NCBI RefSeq assembly: GCF_016587355.1
Contig: NZ_BNJF01000001.1
Coordinates: 2,926,501 to 2,990,500 of the forward strand
Direction: 5' to 3'
Length of the DNA stretch: 64,000 nucleotides
Source: Ktedonospora formicarum
GTDB taxonomy: Bacteria > Chloroflexota > Ktedonobacteria > Ktedonobacterales > Ktedonobacteraceae
Every line of letters starts with the position of its first letter. Position 1 is the first letter of the stretch. This document shows, piece by piece, positions 27,644-35,965 of this stretch. The notes under the pieces are model-generated. The model was given only the letters and a program-made list of their open reading frames with translations. It did not search any database and was not told where the DNA came from. A program made the position numbers and the translations under genes.

Positions 27644-28918
27644 ATGCTACACAAAGGCAAGTTATTGGCGGCCTTGAATCTCAAGCGAGGCCAATTCTCA
27701 CTCTATGATGGCAATTATAGTGATCAGCTCAAATCCTATCGCCATGTGCTGGAAAACCTGTACCATCGCTACCCATCCAGCACGGCCCTTGAGCGCATTC
27801 TGCCACCCGCCGAGCCCGGTATGCCATCCGCCGGGGCGCGTCCTACAATAGAGTTCGATCATTGGCTAGCTGAGGCTCCCCTACGCGAGTATCACGCGCC
27901 ATACTATCCCTTTGGCAACACTTTCGCTAACCATGAGCAGGCTCGTCAGTGGGCCGAGTGTATTGAAGGTGTGACTACGATAGCCGTGGATGGGAGCCAG
28001 TTGATGCCCTGGCGTGATGCCTCAATCCCAGTCGCCCTGGTCCAGGTTGGCTTTTTTGTGAATCCTCACTCGCGCCAGAGACCATATACGAAGGATGTGC
28101 GTCTGGAAGTGCTCGCACCTGACGACATCATGGAGGAAACACGCAAAGAGGGTGACGATCCCGATAGCTACCCCTATTCAGATATGCAGGTGACGTTGCG
28201 TCGCTATCTGCTTGAGATTGAGACGCTATGCAATTTGATGGAGCAGCACGCGCGCGCTCGGCGAGCCGATGACCCGGCGCATAGCCCGGTTGTCTTCTTT
28301 GACGGCTCGCTTGTTGTCTCCTTCGCCCTGACCATGTTGCCCCAATACCGCCAGCGCTATGTCGACTCCGCCGTTACCTTACTTAAACTTTCTGAAGAAT
28401 TGCGTGTTCCTCTTATTGGCTATATCGATACCAGTTATGCGCGTGACATGGTTACTATGTTGCGACGTGTGGATGGTGTTGAGCGCCAGCCGATTTTGCG
28501 CGATACCAAGCGCATTCATGATGCTCTGCTCTGGCAAGGAAATTTAGGCTGGGGTGATCGTACACCTGCCATGCTCTGCTCGCGTAATGACATCCTCGAT
28601 AGCTATGGTCCCTACCGAGATCGGGTAGCCTTCTGTTATCTGCAAACCTCGTCGACACGCCCTCCAGCCCGGTTAGAGTTTCCTCGCTGGATGCTTGATG
28701 ATGGTTTGGTAGAGCCTGTCATGGATGTGGTACGTGCAGAGTCTGTGATTGGTAATGGCTATCCCTATGCTATTGAGACTGCCGACCAGGTTTCTGTCAT
28801 TCGTATGGGAGATCGAGACGAATTCTATGCCCAGTTTCAGGAATTCATGCGCCAGCAGGGGATTATCTTTAACTACTCGCAAAAGTCCATGAGCAAGACG
28901 CGACGACGCAATGCTTGA
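27644..28918 (+). CDS. nurA: NurA-domain nuclease
   Basis: 424 residues with the NurA-type acidic motifs: IAVDGSQLMPWRD (about 112-124) and VFFDGSLVVSFAL (about 216-228), plus a conserved C-terminal EFPRWMLDDG region. NurA proteins are 5'-3' exonuclease/endonucleases that act in end resection with HerA and Mre11-Rad50 in archaea. AAGGAG seven bases before the ATG at 27644 decides the start; the longer frame from 27461 would overlap the ATPase gene. Tight spacing with the Rad50-like gene suggests they work together. HerA is not in the window. Confidence 0.85.
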   Translation: MLHKGKLLAALNLKRGQFSLYDGNYSDQLKSYRHVLENLYHRYPSSTALERILPPAEPGMPSAGARPTIEFDHWLAEAPLREYHAPYYPFGNTFANHEQARQWAECIEGVTTIAVDGSQLMPWRDASIPVALVQVGFFVNPHSRQRPYTKDVRLEVLAPDDIMEETRKEGDDPDSYPYSDMQVTLRRYLLEIETLCNLMEQHARARRADDPAHSPVVFFDGSLVVSFALTMLPQYRQRYVDSAVTLLKLSEELRVPLIGYIDTSYARDMVTMLRRVDGVERQPILRDTKRIHDALLWQGNLGWGDRTPAMLCSRNDILDSYGPYRDRVAFCYLQTSSTRPPARLEFPRWMLDDGLVEPVMDVVRAESVIGNGYPYAIETADQVSVIRMGDRDEFYAQFQEFMRQQGIIFNYSQKSMSKTRRRNA

Positions 28919-28936
28919 TGTTGCTTGTGAGGCGAT

Positions 28937-28993
28937 AACACATGAGCGGGGGCGGGATTTGCTTCAGATAAATCCCGCCCCCGCTCATGTGTT
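28937..28993 (+). terminator. Terminator with perfect 24-bp arms after nurA
   Basis: 28937-28960 and 28970-28993 are exact complements, with a G+C-rich middle and a 9-base loop, 18 bp past the nurA stop. No long T tract follows. Confidence 0.75.
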
Positions 28994-29091
28994 ATACTTG
29001 TACCAGGAACTTGAACTCACAAAGTAGCATAAGCCGCTTTAGGTGTAAAAGATGGGTTTTACGTGTAGCGAGGTAAGAAAAGGAATATAAG

Positions 29092-29159
29092 ACTTTTAGG
29101 CGAAATCCAACACCGCCTGATCGGCAGCTAGCGCCAGGCGCTCAGGGTTTCGAATAAGG
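29092..29159. repeat. Dispersed intergenic repeat, short copy E
   Basis: Ends CTCAGGGTTTCGAATAAGG like copy F; its start ACTTTTAGGCGAAATCC is degenerate. About 68 bp with an inner GCGCCAGGCGC hairpin. The AAGGAG formed at its right edge lies 20-odd bases before the next ATG. Confidence 0.55.
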
Positions 29160-29183
29160 AGTACGCACATAGAAATAACGCAT

Positions 29184-29834
29184 ATGTCTCGTTCAACCAC
29201 ACAAACATTCACTTGCCCTTGTGGGGAGGTGTTTTCCAGTTCAATATACGAATATGTGAACGTTGCGAAAGATCCCGGTCTGCGCTATACCGTGCTCGCG
29301 GGACTCCTCAATGTTTCCATTTGTCCAAATTGTGGGCAGAAAGGTGCTGTCTCTATCCCATTCATCTATTCGGACTCGGCCCATAATCTGCTGGCATATG
29401 TGCATCCTCGTTCAGATGCACCCGAAGAGGCTCGCTTGCTGATCCTTGAGAATTTGCGCTCGGCCTATGATAACGTGGAGGCGCTGCTCAATGCGCGGGA
29501 TGGAGCTGATGGTCAGAGTGAGCATGTTGCTACACTTTCGCCGAAGCAGGCACAGGATCTCCCTCCGCTCCAGGTGGTGTTTGGCCTTGATCAACTCTCG
29601 GTTCTTGTTAATGGCGTATTGGACCCCGAAGAGCGCCTGGGCAGACTCGCCTTGAGTACGCAGAGCCGCAACGATGCCGAGCGTGGGCAATTCTATAGCA
29701 TCGCGCGTAAGCTCGCCACTGAGATGAACTGTAGCGTAGAAGTTGAGAGCCTTCCAGACGAATATATTGTCTGGTTGTATGGTTCACGTCGCCGGATCGG
29801 TGCGCTCATGCGCGAACTTGCTCCTGGAGGGTAA
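29184..29834 (+). CDS. CpXC-domain protein
   Basis: The 216-residue protein opens with FTCPCGEVF (Cys11, Cys13) and has a second knuckle VSICPNCGQKG about 36 residues later. This is the CpXC zinc-binding arrangement of a family of bacterial proteins of unknown function. The remainder is mixed helix/strand with no enzyme motif that I recognise. No Shine-Dalgarno sequence is close to the ATG; AAGGAG lies about 25 bases upstream, inside repeat E. A MogA/MoaB gene follows 50 bp downstream and may be co-transcribed. Confidence 0.8.
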   Translation: MSRSTTQTFTCPCGEVFSSSIYEYVNVAKDPGLRYTVLAGLLNVSICPNCGQKGAVSIPFIYSDSAHNLLAYVHPRSDAPEEARLLILENLRSAYDNVEALLNARDGADGQSEHVATLSPKQAQDLPPLQVVFGLDQLSVLVNGVLDPEERLGRLALSTQSRNDAERGQFYSIARKLATEMNCSVEVESLPDEYIVWLYGSRRRIGALMRELAPGG

Positions 29835-29884
29835 GAGCAATACAGAGTTTCTTCTTAGCTCTATGTCGAGGTATGTGAGGCATA

Positions 29885-30370
29885 ATGATTACGATAGGTG
29901 TCTTAACTATTAGTGATGGGGCTGCGCGCGGTCAGCGTGAGGATCTGAGCGGCGAACGGGTACGCTCACTGGCCTCTCAACTGCCTGAGGCTGTTATCAG
30001 TACGAGCGCGATTATTCCAGATGAGCAAGAGCAGATTGCCGCGATCTTGCGTGAATGGTGCGATATACGACATCTCAATCTGATCTTGACGACTGGGGGT
30101 ACAGGCCTGGCTCCGCGTGATGTGACCCCTGAAGCGACGCGCTCCGTGATTGAGCGCGAGGCTCCTGGCATTGCTGAGGCTATGCGCTTTCAGAGTTTAC
30201 AGTTTACAAAGATGGCGATGCTCTCGCGTGGTGTTGTAGGGGTGCGTGGTCGTTCGCTCATTGTCAATTTGCCGGGTAGCCCGAAGGCCGTCAAAGAATG
30301 CCTGGAGTATATTCTAGAAGTACTTCCCCATGCCATGAATTTGCTTACTGAGGGTCCCAGAGAGCACTAA
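29885..30370 (+). CDS. MogA/MoaB-type molybdopterin adenylyltransferase
   Basis: 161 residues with the family's signature LILTTGGTGLAPRDVTPEAT (the molybdopterin-binding loop), the RHLNL strand before it, and LIVNLPGSPKAVKECLEYIL near the end. It would adenylate molybdopterin before metal insertion. MogA and MoaB cannot be separated from sequence alone; the length suits either. GAGG precedes the ATG. A ModC-like ATPase lies about 5.6 kb away, the only other molybdenum-linked gene in the window. Confidence 0.88.
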   Translation: MITIGVLTISDGAARGQREDLSGERVRSLASQLPEAVISTSAIIPDEQEQIAAILREWCDIRHLNLILTTGGTGLAPRDVTPEATRSVIEREAPGIAEAMRFQSLQFTKMAMLSRGVVGVRGRSLIVNLPGSPKAVKECLEYILEVLPHAMNLLTEGPREH

Positions 30371-30384
30371 GAAGCCAATGCATA

Positions 30385-30421
30385 TCGATGCTGTTGATGT
30401 GTTCAGGTTTTCGTATCAAGA
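30385..30421. repeat. Degenerate right end of the dispersed repeat (K)
   Basis: TGTTGATGTGTTCAGGTTTTCGTATCAAG resembles the right ends of copies C and G (GTTGATGTTCGTTG... CAGGTTTTCGCATAAGG) with changes. Likely a remnant. Confidence 0.35.
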
Positions 30422-30459
30422 GTGAGCGTGAAAGGCGTCGTCAATGAGGAGGACGCGCT

Positions 30460-31395
30460 ATGCATGAGCAATCAGTGAGCTGTACACGGCTGGAGGGCCA
30501 TAGCGATAACATTTTTGCTCTGGCTTGGTCCCCTAAGGGCGACCTCCTGGCCTCTGCTGGGCGTGATAGTACGGTACGCCTTTGGGATATCACGACCGGA
30601 ACACTTCAGGCAACATATCATGATCCCGCCTCATCCTGTTTCCTCTCGTTGGCCTGGTCGCCAGATGGGCGCTACCTGGCGGCGGGCTGTACTGCTGGCC
30701 CGGTTTATCTCTGGGACGTGCCGACGAGAAGCGAGACACCCATTCTGACCTATCGCGGACATCGCCGCTTTGTGCGCACCGTCGCCTGGTCGCCAGATGG
30801 AATGTCTATTGCTTCAGGCGGTGACCTGGGCGATAGTACCGTTCAGATCTGGTCACCAACTTCCGGGCAGACTCGCTATACATATACCGCGCAATATCGC
30901 ATCTTCGCACTGGACTGGTCGCCGGATGGTGAATATATCGCCTCTGCTAGCTTTGATGGGACCACGCATGTCTGGTCCGCGCTTGGCGGTGAGCCCGTGC
31001 ATATCTATCAGGCGCACAGGTCTCCTATATACGCGCTGGACTGGTCAGCAAGGCATGGCTACCTGGCCTCGGCAGGAGAGGATGCTACCTTGCATCTCTG
31101 GACGCCCCCATCTGTGAATGCACCTGAGCCCTCTCAGGTTCCCCAGATTCTGGACTTACACACTCGCCCCATCAAGGCTCTCCGTTGGTCCCCGGACGGA
31201 ACATGCCTCGCTTCTGCGGGGCATGATGCTCTGGTCTATGTGCATTCGCCCTTCGCTTCTGAGCCGCGCACGACCCTTCGTACGTTGGGCATGCATCGTG
31301 TCTGGATTCGAGCTCTGGCCTGGTCTCCTGATAGTGCCTGCCTTGCATCCTGTAGCGCCTCTACACTCTGCATCTGGCGTGTCCCGCATTCATAA
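30460..31395 (+). CDS. WD40 repeat protein, single seven-bladed propeller
   Basis: 311 residues made entirely of seven WD40 units, each with an [A/L]-W-SPDG-x-LAS core: FALAWSPKGDLLASAG, LSLAWSPDGRYLAAG, RTVAWSPDGMSIASGG, FALDWSPDGEYIASAS, YALDWSARHGYLASAG, KALRWSPDGTCLASAG and RALAWSPDSACLASCS. The number matches one closed beta-propeller. There is no kinase, protease or membrane segment attached, so it is probably a cytoplasmic interaction platform. GAGGAGG precedes the ATG. Converges on the M16 peptidase gene across a shared terminator. Confidence 0.92.
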   Translation: MHEQSVSCTRLEGHSDNIFALAWSPKGDLLASAGRDSTVRLWDITTGTLQATYHDPASSCFLSLAWSPDGRYLAAGCTAGPVYLWDVPTRSETPILTYRGHRRFVRTVAWSPDGMSIASGGDLGDSTVQIWSPTSGQTRYTYTAQYRIFALDWSPDGEYIASASFDGTTHVWSALGGEPVHIYQAHRSPIYALDWSARHGYLASAGEDATLHLWTPPSVNAPEPSQVPQILDLHTRPIKALRWSPDGTCLASAGHDALVYVHSPFASEPRTTLRTLGMHRVWIRALAWSPDSACLASCSASTLCIWRVPHS

Positions 31396-31396
31396 G

Positions 31397-31454
31397 AAAA
31401 AGGACGAGGTGGATGGAGTCATAGTGTAGTAACTCCGTCCACCTCGTCCTTTTT
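31397..31454. terminator. Bidirectional terminator between WD40 and M16 genes
   Basis: 23-bp arms (31397-31419, 31432-31454) with one mismatch. The stem starts with A5 and ends with T5, giving a U tract in both directions between convergent genes. Confidence 0.9.
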
Positions 31455-31465
31455 AATGAAGCTGT

Positions 31466-32752
31466 TTAGCGCACCTCGGCGAGTAGCTCTTCTTCGCTTA
31501 GAGGTCCGAGAGCAGTGAGCACTTGCTTCTCTCTCATGGGGAAGTTATGCAGCGCGCGTATGACATCTTCAGGAGTTACCTTTTCAATGCGCTCTACTTC
31601 TTCTTCGATGCTGAGCAGGCGACCCTCTACAACCCAATCGCTGGCGAGCGAGCGCATGCGTACAAAGGTTGATTCATTGCTGATGACCATGCTGCTAATG
31701 AGCTTATCTTTCGCGCGGCGCAGCTCATCTTCATGCACGCCATCGGCCAGCAGGCTATCGATCTCCTCACCCAGCATTTTGAGCACGCGTGGCGCGTTCT
31801 CCGGGGTAGAGTTAGCTTCCATCAGCAAGATGCCGGTGCCCTCCATTGCCCAGAGGCCCGCGCTCGCGGACTCTGCCAGTCCGCGCTGGTAGATGTTCCA
31901 GAAGAGTCGGGAGCCATCGCTATCTCCCAGGATACTGCCACCGAGCATCGCGGCATAGTAATCGGGGTGCTTGACATCGACGGCGGGCATCGCCAGGATC
32001 ATGATCTGCTGCTTGAGTTTAGGATCAATCACGATGTTGTTGATGGGTTGGGCTGGCTCGTAATGCTGCGCGTCGCGGCTGGCATCACCTGTGCGCCAGC
32101 TAGAGCAATGCTTCTCCGCCAATTCGACCAGGTGATCCCAGTCGAAGTTACCCGCTACCGTGAGAATCAGGTTGTTGGCAGCGTAGCGCCGTTGCCAGTA
32201 TTCGCGCATCTGTTCGATGTGCATGTTGCGAATGCTCTCGCGTGTCCCCAGCACATCATGTCCCAGAGAGTGATCTCCGAAATAAGTCTGCATCATGCGT
32301 CGGTAGGTCAGATTGTATGGCTGATCCTCTGAGCGTGCGATCTCGTTCACGATGACCTCTTTTTCCATCGTGAAATCGTTCTCGTCCAGGCGGGGATACA
32401 TCATATCGCTCAGCAGGCCCATCGCTTTCTCCAGATGCTCACCCAGGACGCGCGCATAGAAGACCGTCGCCTCGTGTGAGGTGAAGGCGTTAAGCTCCGC
32501 TCCAATCTTATTGAATTCGAGCGTAATCTGTTGCCAGTCCAGGGTTTGCGTGCCTTTGAAGACCATATGCTCCAGGAAGTGCGAGACGCCCGCGATAGTG
32601 GGATCGTACTCGTCCCGTGATCCGGTGCGCACATAATACGCGATTGCAACCGATTCAAAATCGGGCATTGGCTGGCCCACAATTTGTAGGCCGTTGCTCA
32701 ATTGGTGGGTATGAAAGACAGCGCCATTCGCGTTTGCCTGGCTCTCTGACAT
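31466..32752 (-). CDS. M16-family zinc peptidase (processing peptidase-like)
   Basis: 428 residues with the inverted zinc motif HFLEH (His58, Glu61, His62) followed by MVFKGT, and the downstream zinc-ligand Glu in NEIARSEDQ. The N-terminal half is the active fold and the C-terminal half is the usual inactive partner. Bacterial relatives (PqqL/YmxG/MPP-like) degrade or trim peptides; the target is unknown. AAGGAG is well placed before the ATG. No second M16 gene adjoins, so it may act as a homodimer. Confidence 0.92.
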   Translation of the reverse strand: MSESQANANGAVFHTHQLSNGLQIVGQPMPDFESVAIAYYVRTGSRDEYDPTIAGVSHFLEHMVFKGTQTLDWQQITLEFNKIGAELNAFTSHEATVFYARVLGEHLEKAMGLLSDMMYPRLDENDFTMEKEVIVNEIARSEDQPYNLTYRRMMQTYFGDHSLGHDVLGTRESIRNMHIEQMREYWQRRYAANNLILTVAGNFDWDHLVELAEKHCSSWRTGDASRDAQHYEPAQPINNIVIDPKLKQQIMILAMPAVDVKHPDYYAAMLGGSILGDSDGSRLFWNIYQRGLAESASAGLWAMEGTGILLMEANSTPENAPRVLKMLGEEIDSLLADGVHEDELRRAKDKLISSMVISNESTFVRMRSLASDWVVEGRLLSIEEEVERIEKVTPEDVIRALHNFPMREKQVLTALGPLSEEELLAEVR

Positions 32753-32951
32753 GTCATGCTCCTTTCATTCGGCTGCGCCACCCCGCTACACGTGAAGCCT
32801 CGCCTCCGAACGACCTTATGTTGTGCCTTGCATCTTCTACAGGCAAAAGACTCGTTTACTAGCCATCATAGCCCTGGGGTACAACCGTTGTCAAATGGGT
32901 TCTCTTTGAAGTTGAGTGGCGGCATAATTACATGGGTATAAGCAGTCTTGT

Positions 32952-34349
32952 TCACGAAATAGTTTGGGGGTGCTGGAGGATCTCCTCAATGATCTGATAG
33001 GTGTGCTTGCTGGTTTGCGGAAGTTTAGGCCAGAGAGCATGAGCCTTGTCATTTCCGACCAGAAGGACATTGAAGCGCGTGAGAAGGTAGACGTCAGAGG
33101 TTTGTAGTTCTTGCTGATCCGAGGCGTTAGCGCCATTGCCCGTGAAATGACCAGCCCCTACGCAGCCAGCGGTTCCACTGCTGACGAATTGCCAGCTTAT
33201 ACTTTGCTGTTTGTTTGCTATCTTGCGATAAATGTCGTCACCAAAGATGGTGCCCATGGTCAGCGTGCAGGACGGATTATTGAAGCCACTATAACCCTGT
33301 GGTTGGAAGGCGATATGCCACTGTCCTTGCTCTCGCGTAATGCGTAGCAGAAGCAAGAACTGTTCACTAAGCTTCGACTGCTGCCTGATCTCTGGATTGG
33401 ATGTGGATTGGAACTCCCAGTGCTCGCGCACAACGACGAAAGTATCCCAACGCCTCGGGCTACTGACACCATGATCATTGCCAACGCCGACGCTACAGAA
33501 GAGGCGGCAGTCCTGCATCTCCAGCATACAGCCAGGTCCTACAGTTGGTCCCTGGCATTGTCCAGATTGATGGGTGTCTGTATCAAGCTGGAAACTACGC
33601 GTAGCTTGAAGCTCCTGGCGAGCAGTAAAGGTCTCCTTCGCGTCGTAGTCCAGCTTGTAACGTTCGCCAGGTTGGACGGTTTCGCCGGTACGCATCTTTG
33701 TAAGGAAGCTTTGAACTGCTGACCGCAGTGCTTTTTGCTCATGCCCTGGCAGGCGCTCTAAATTGGCTGCCTGGGGAAAGATAATCATTGTCGCCTGATA
33801 CTGATCATTGTTCGCGGTTGAGGTACGACAGGTTTGCTGGCTGGTCGTCGCCTGGTTGCTAGAGGCGACAATCAAGGTACATTGAAGCTCCTGAAAAGGC
33901 TCACCGAGCCACTTGACATCATGCTTTCCTGCTGTGAGTTGAATGGGGTGGTCGTTGAACAGGGTTGGAAGAGGTGTATACGTTTTGCCATCGATGGTCA
34001 ATGTTCCCCAGCCCGGTAAGACCTGAACAAAGTACAGGTTATGCGCGCCAGGAGCAGGTTTATTCTCTCCGCTCAGGCTATCTGTGATCAATACACGAAC
34101 TGAAGGTAGACTGGCAAGGAAGATGATTAGTGTCAAACATATGGTACCAATCGTCCATAGGAGGCGTCGTCGTTTCTGCTGGCGCGTGAGTTTCGAACCG
34201 AGCCAGAGTCTGCGCGTCTGACTATGATTGCTGTTCTCTGCTTTGTGGTCTCTACCTTGCGATTCGTCATTGAGATCCGCGATCTCGACAAATCTGTCCT
34301 CTAATTCATGCTCTTTGTCCCAGAGGTCCGGCATATGGCTTCTTGGCAT
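32952..34349 (-). CDS. Single-pass membrane protein of unknown function
   Basis: The product of about 465 residues has a charged cytoplasmic N-terminus (1-65), one membrane helix (about 66-84, WTIGTICLTLIIFLASLP) and a large outer domain. The latter holds a TLTIDGKTYTPLP strand that may be a PEGA-like beta unit, and eight or so cysteines that could form disulfides. I do not recognise the rest. ATG at 34349 has AAAGGTG next to it; the GTG one codon earlier is equivalent. The 3' neighbour is the M16 peptidase on the same strand, about 200 bp away. Confidence 0.75.
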   Translation of the reverse strand: MPRSHMPDLWDKEHELEDRFVEIADLNDESQGRDHKAENSNHSQTRRLWLGSKLTRQQKRRRLLWTIGTICLTLIIFLASLPSVRVLITDSLSGENKPAPGAHNLYFVQVLPGWGTLTIDGKTYTPLPTLFNDHPIQLTAGKHDVKWLGEPFQELQCTLIVASSNQATTSQQTCRTSTANNDQYQATMIIFPQAANLERLPGHEQKALRSAVQSFLTKMRTGETVQPGERYKLDYDAKETFTARQELQATRSFQLDTDTHQSGQCQGPTVGPGCMLEMQDCRLFCSVGVGNDHGVSSPRRWDTFVVVREHWEFQSTSNPEIRQQSKLSEQFLLLLRITREQGQWHIAFQPQGYSGFNNPSCTLTMGTIFGDDIYRKIANKQQSISWQFVSSGTAGCVGAGHFTGNGANASDQQELQTSDVYLLTRFNVLLVGNDKAHALWPKLPQTSKHTYQIIEEILQHPQTIS

Positions 34350-34431
34350 CACCTTTCATCTGTTCTTACAACCTGACGATTTCTGATAAATCATAGCGCA
34401 ATGAGTTACATTGTGCTAATGCTTCCCCATT

Positions 34432-34489
34432 CCGTCAAAATGGTGCAAAAAAATGTTGTGCACAACATTTTTTTGCACCATTTTGACGG
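34432..34489. terminator. 58-bp perfect palindrome without loop, after the HIT gene
   Basis: 34432-34460 and 34461-34489 are exact complements. It lies between the HIT gene stop (34524) and the next minus-strand gene. A5-7/T7 blocks are inside the arms. The T5 run after it is on the plus strand, although both flanking genes run minus. Confidence 0.7.
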
Positions 34490-34523
34490 TTTTTCTGGAT
34501 TGGAGCGTAACCAATAACTATGG

Positions 34524-35030
34524 CTACCTTACCTCATCCTGTTGTACCTGGGCTATAGCCTCTTTCAATTGGTGATAGACATTGTCCAGGTGTTCCGGCA
34601 TGACCTTAATATCCGCCAGCACGGGCATGAAGTTTGTATCGCCATTCCAGCGTGGCACAATGTGGAAGTGGATGTGCTCTGCGAAGCCCGCGCCCGCGAC
34701 CTTGCCCTGGTTAAAGCCCATATTGAAGCCTTCGGGATTCATCGCCTGGCGTAAGGCTTTGAGCGCAAGCTGAGCCTGTGCCATCATCTCTGCTAATGTC
34801 TCTGGATCGAGCTTCTCTAGTTCGCCAATATGTTGATAGGGCGCGATCATCAGGTGTCCATTGCTATAAGGATATAAGTTGAGCATCATAAAACAGCGCT
34901 CGCCGCGATAGAGGATGTGATATTCCTCATCCCGGTTCTCTGCTGGCTGCGTACAGAAAATGCAGCCGGGTTTGGGTTCGGTTTTGGGGTGGATAAAGGC
35001 CATACGCCATGGTGCCCATAAATTTTTCAT
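34524..35030 (-). CDS. HIT-family nucleotide hydrolase/phosphorylase
   Basis: 168 residues with the histidine triad HIHFHIVPR (His119, His121, His123; His121 or the equivalent central His attacks the phosphate). A CIFC pair (Cys23, Cys26), which binds zinc with nearby His in many relatives, is also present. The sequence matches the bacterial group annotated as AP4A phosphorylase/HIT hydrolases, beginning MKNLWAPWRM. It likely cleaves dinucleoside polyphosphates or AMP adducts. GAGGA lies eight bases before the ATG. Confidence 0.92.
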   Translation of the reverse strand: MKNLWAPWRMAFIHPKTEPKPGCIFCTQPAENRDEEYHILYRGERCFMMLNLYPYSNGHLMIAPYQHIGELEKLDPETLAEMMAQAQLALKALRQAMNPEGFNMGFNQGKVAGAGFAEHIHFHIVPRWNGDTNFMPVLADIKVMPEHLDNVYHQLKEAIAQVQQDEVR

Positions 35031-35102
35031 ACAAAATCCTCTATATAATTGATTGGACCAATATTATCTTTAGACCTATCTCGGCCCTCAAGAACTTTGT
35101 AG

Positions 35103-35164
35103 GATCAAGGGATATATGCAAACATAGTGTATTAGTACACTATGTTTGCATATATCCCTTGATC
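35103..35164. terminator. Stem-loop with perfect 29-bp arms upstream of the HIT gene
   Basis: 35103-35131 and 35136-35164 are exact complements with a 4-base loop (TTAG). It sits between the HxlR gene stop (35365) and the HIT start on the minus strand. Either a terminator for HxlR, 200 bp late, or a structure in the HIT leader. Confidence 0.6.
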
Positions 35165-35364
35165 TTGACGAGCCGCCGCTACCCGCGACAGCTTTGAACT
35201 GTTATCTTTAATTATTATAGCGTTTGAAGAGAAGTTACGGAGGAGGGCTGAAGATGATATAGAGACGCCGAGACAAGCCTTTTCCTGAATTAACAGGAAA
35301 GGAGAGGGTATGTTGATGTGAGAAAAGCGTAAAGAGGCCGTCAGAAAATGTGCTCGCGGTCGCT
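35165..35364. other. Gap between HxlR and the long stem-loop
   Basis: Contains a small inverted repeat (CCTTTTCCTG ... CAGGAAAGG, 35278-35302) and nothing else that I can support; the open frame over this span has no coding character. Confidence 0.4.
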
Positions 35365-35781
35365 TTACGCTTCGTTGCAGTCTGTCTCCTGAAGGGCTTG
35401 GGCCTTTTCGCAGGCTTTCTCCGCAGTTTCGACGGGAATCCAGCCTTCTGCCCAGGCATGGATAGCATCAACGACGGGCTTGAGGGCATTGCCCTTCTCT
35501 GTCAGTTCATATTCAACACGTACAGGTATCTGAGGATATACAACCCGTTTAATGATACCCTCGCTCTCCAGTTCACGCAAGCGGTCGCTGAGCACGCGGT
35601 CAGAGAGTCCTTCGACGAGCATTGTAAGCTCACCAAAGCGTCGTGGTCCACTGAGTAGCGCGCTCAAGAGCAGGCCAGTCCAACGCTTTCCCAGTATGTG
35701 AATCGCATGTTCATAACGTGGGCACATGCGTGGTAGCGATTCCTGAGTGGATGCTATGGAAGATGTTTGCTTCATTGCCAT
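35365..35781 (-). CDS. HxlR-family transcriptional regulator
   Basis: The 138-residue winged-helix protein contains the family opener CPRYEHAIHILGKRWTGLLLSALL, the recognition region FGELTMLVEGLSDRVLSDRLREL and the wing VRVEYELTEKG. The Cys at the start of the domain is the redox/aldehyde-sensing residue in some relatives. AGGT precedes the ATG. Palindromes upstream (35805-35822 and 35854-35872) are likely its operators, implying autoregulation. The divergent neighbour is a ModC-like ATPase gene. Confidence 0.92.
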   Translation of the reverse strand: MAMKQTSSIASTQESLPRMCPRYEHAIHILGKRWTGLLLSALLSGPRRFGELTMLVEGLSDRVLSDRLRELESEGIIKRVVYPQIPVRVEYELTEKGNALKPVVDAIHAWAEGWIPVETAEKACEKAQALQETDCNEA

Positions 35782-35804
35782 TTTGCTTTACCTGCCGTTT
35801 CACA

Positions 35805-35872
35805 GGTACGTTGTTTTGTACCAATAGGTATACAGAGCCTTTTATTTCGAATTACATGGTAGTATACCATGT
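35805..35872. promoter_or_regulatory. Two palindromes upstream of the HxlR gene, likely operators
   Basis: GGTAC(8)GTACC-like dyad at 35805-35822 and ACATGGTA-GTA-TACCATGT at 35854-35872. GTAC/TACC-type dyads are common HxlR targets. The second lies in the divergent promoter region. Confidence 0.45.
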
Positions 35873-35965
35873 TTTGCTCTCTAAGGCAAGGATGGCTACA
35901 TTTAAAAAGTAAGTAAGTGAGCTGAGGGGCTATAGCACGACATTTGAGTTGCCCTGTGCTACACT

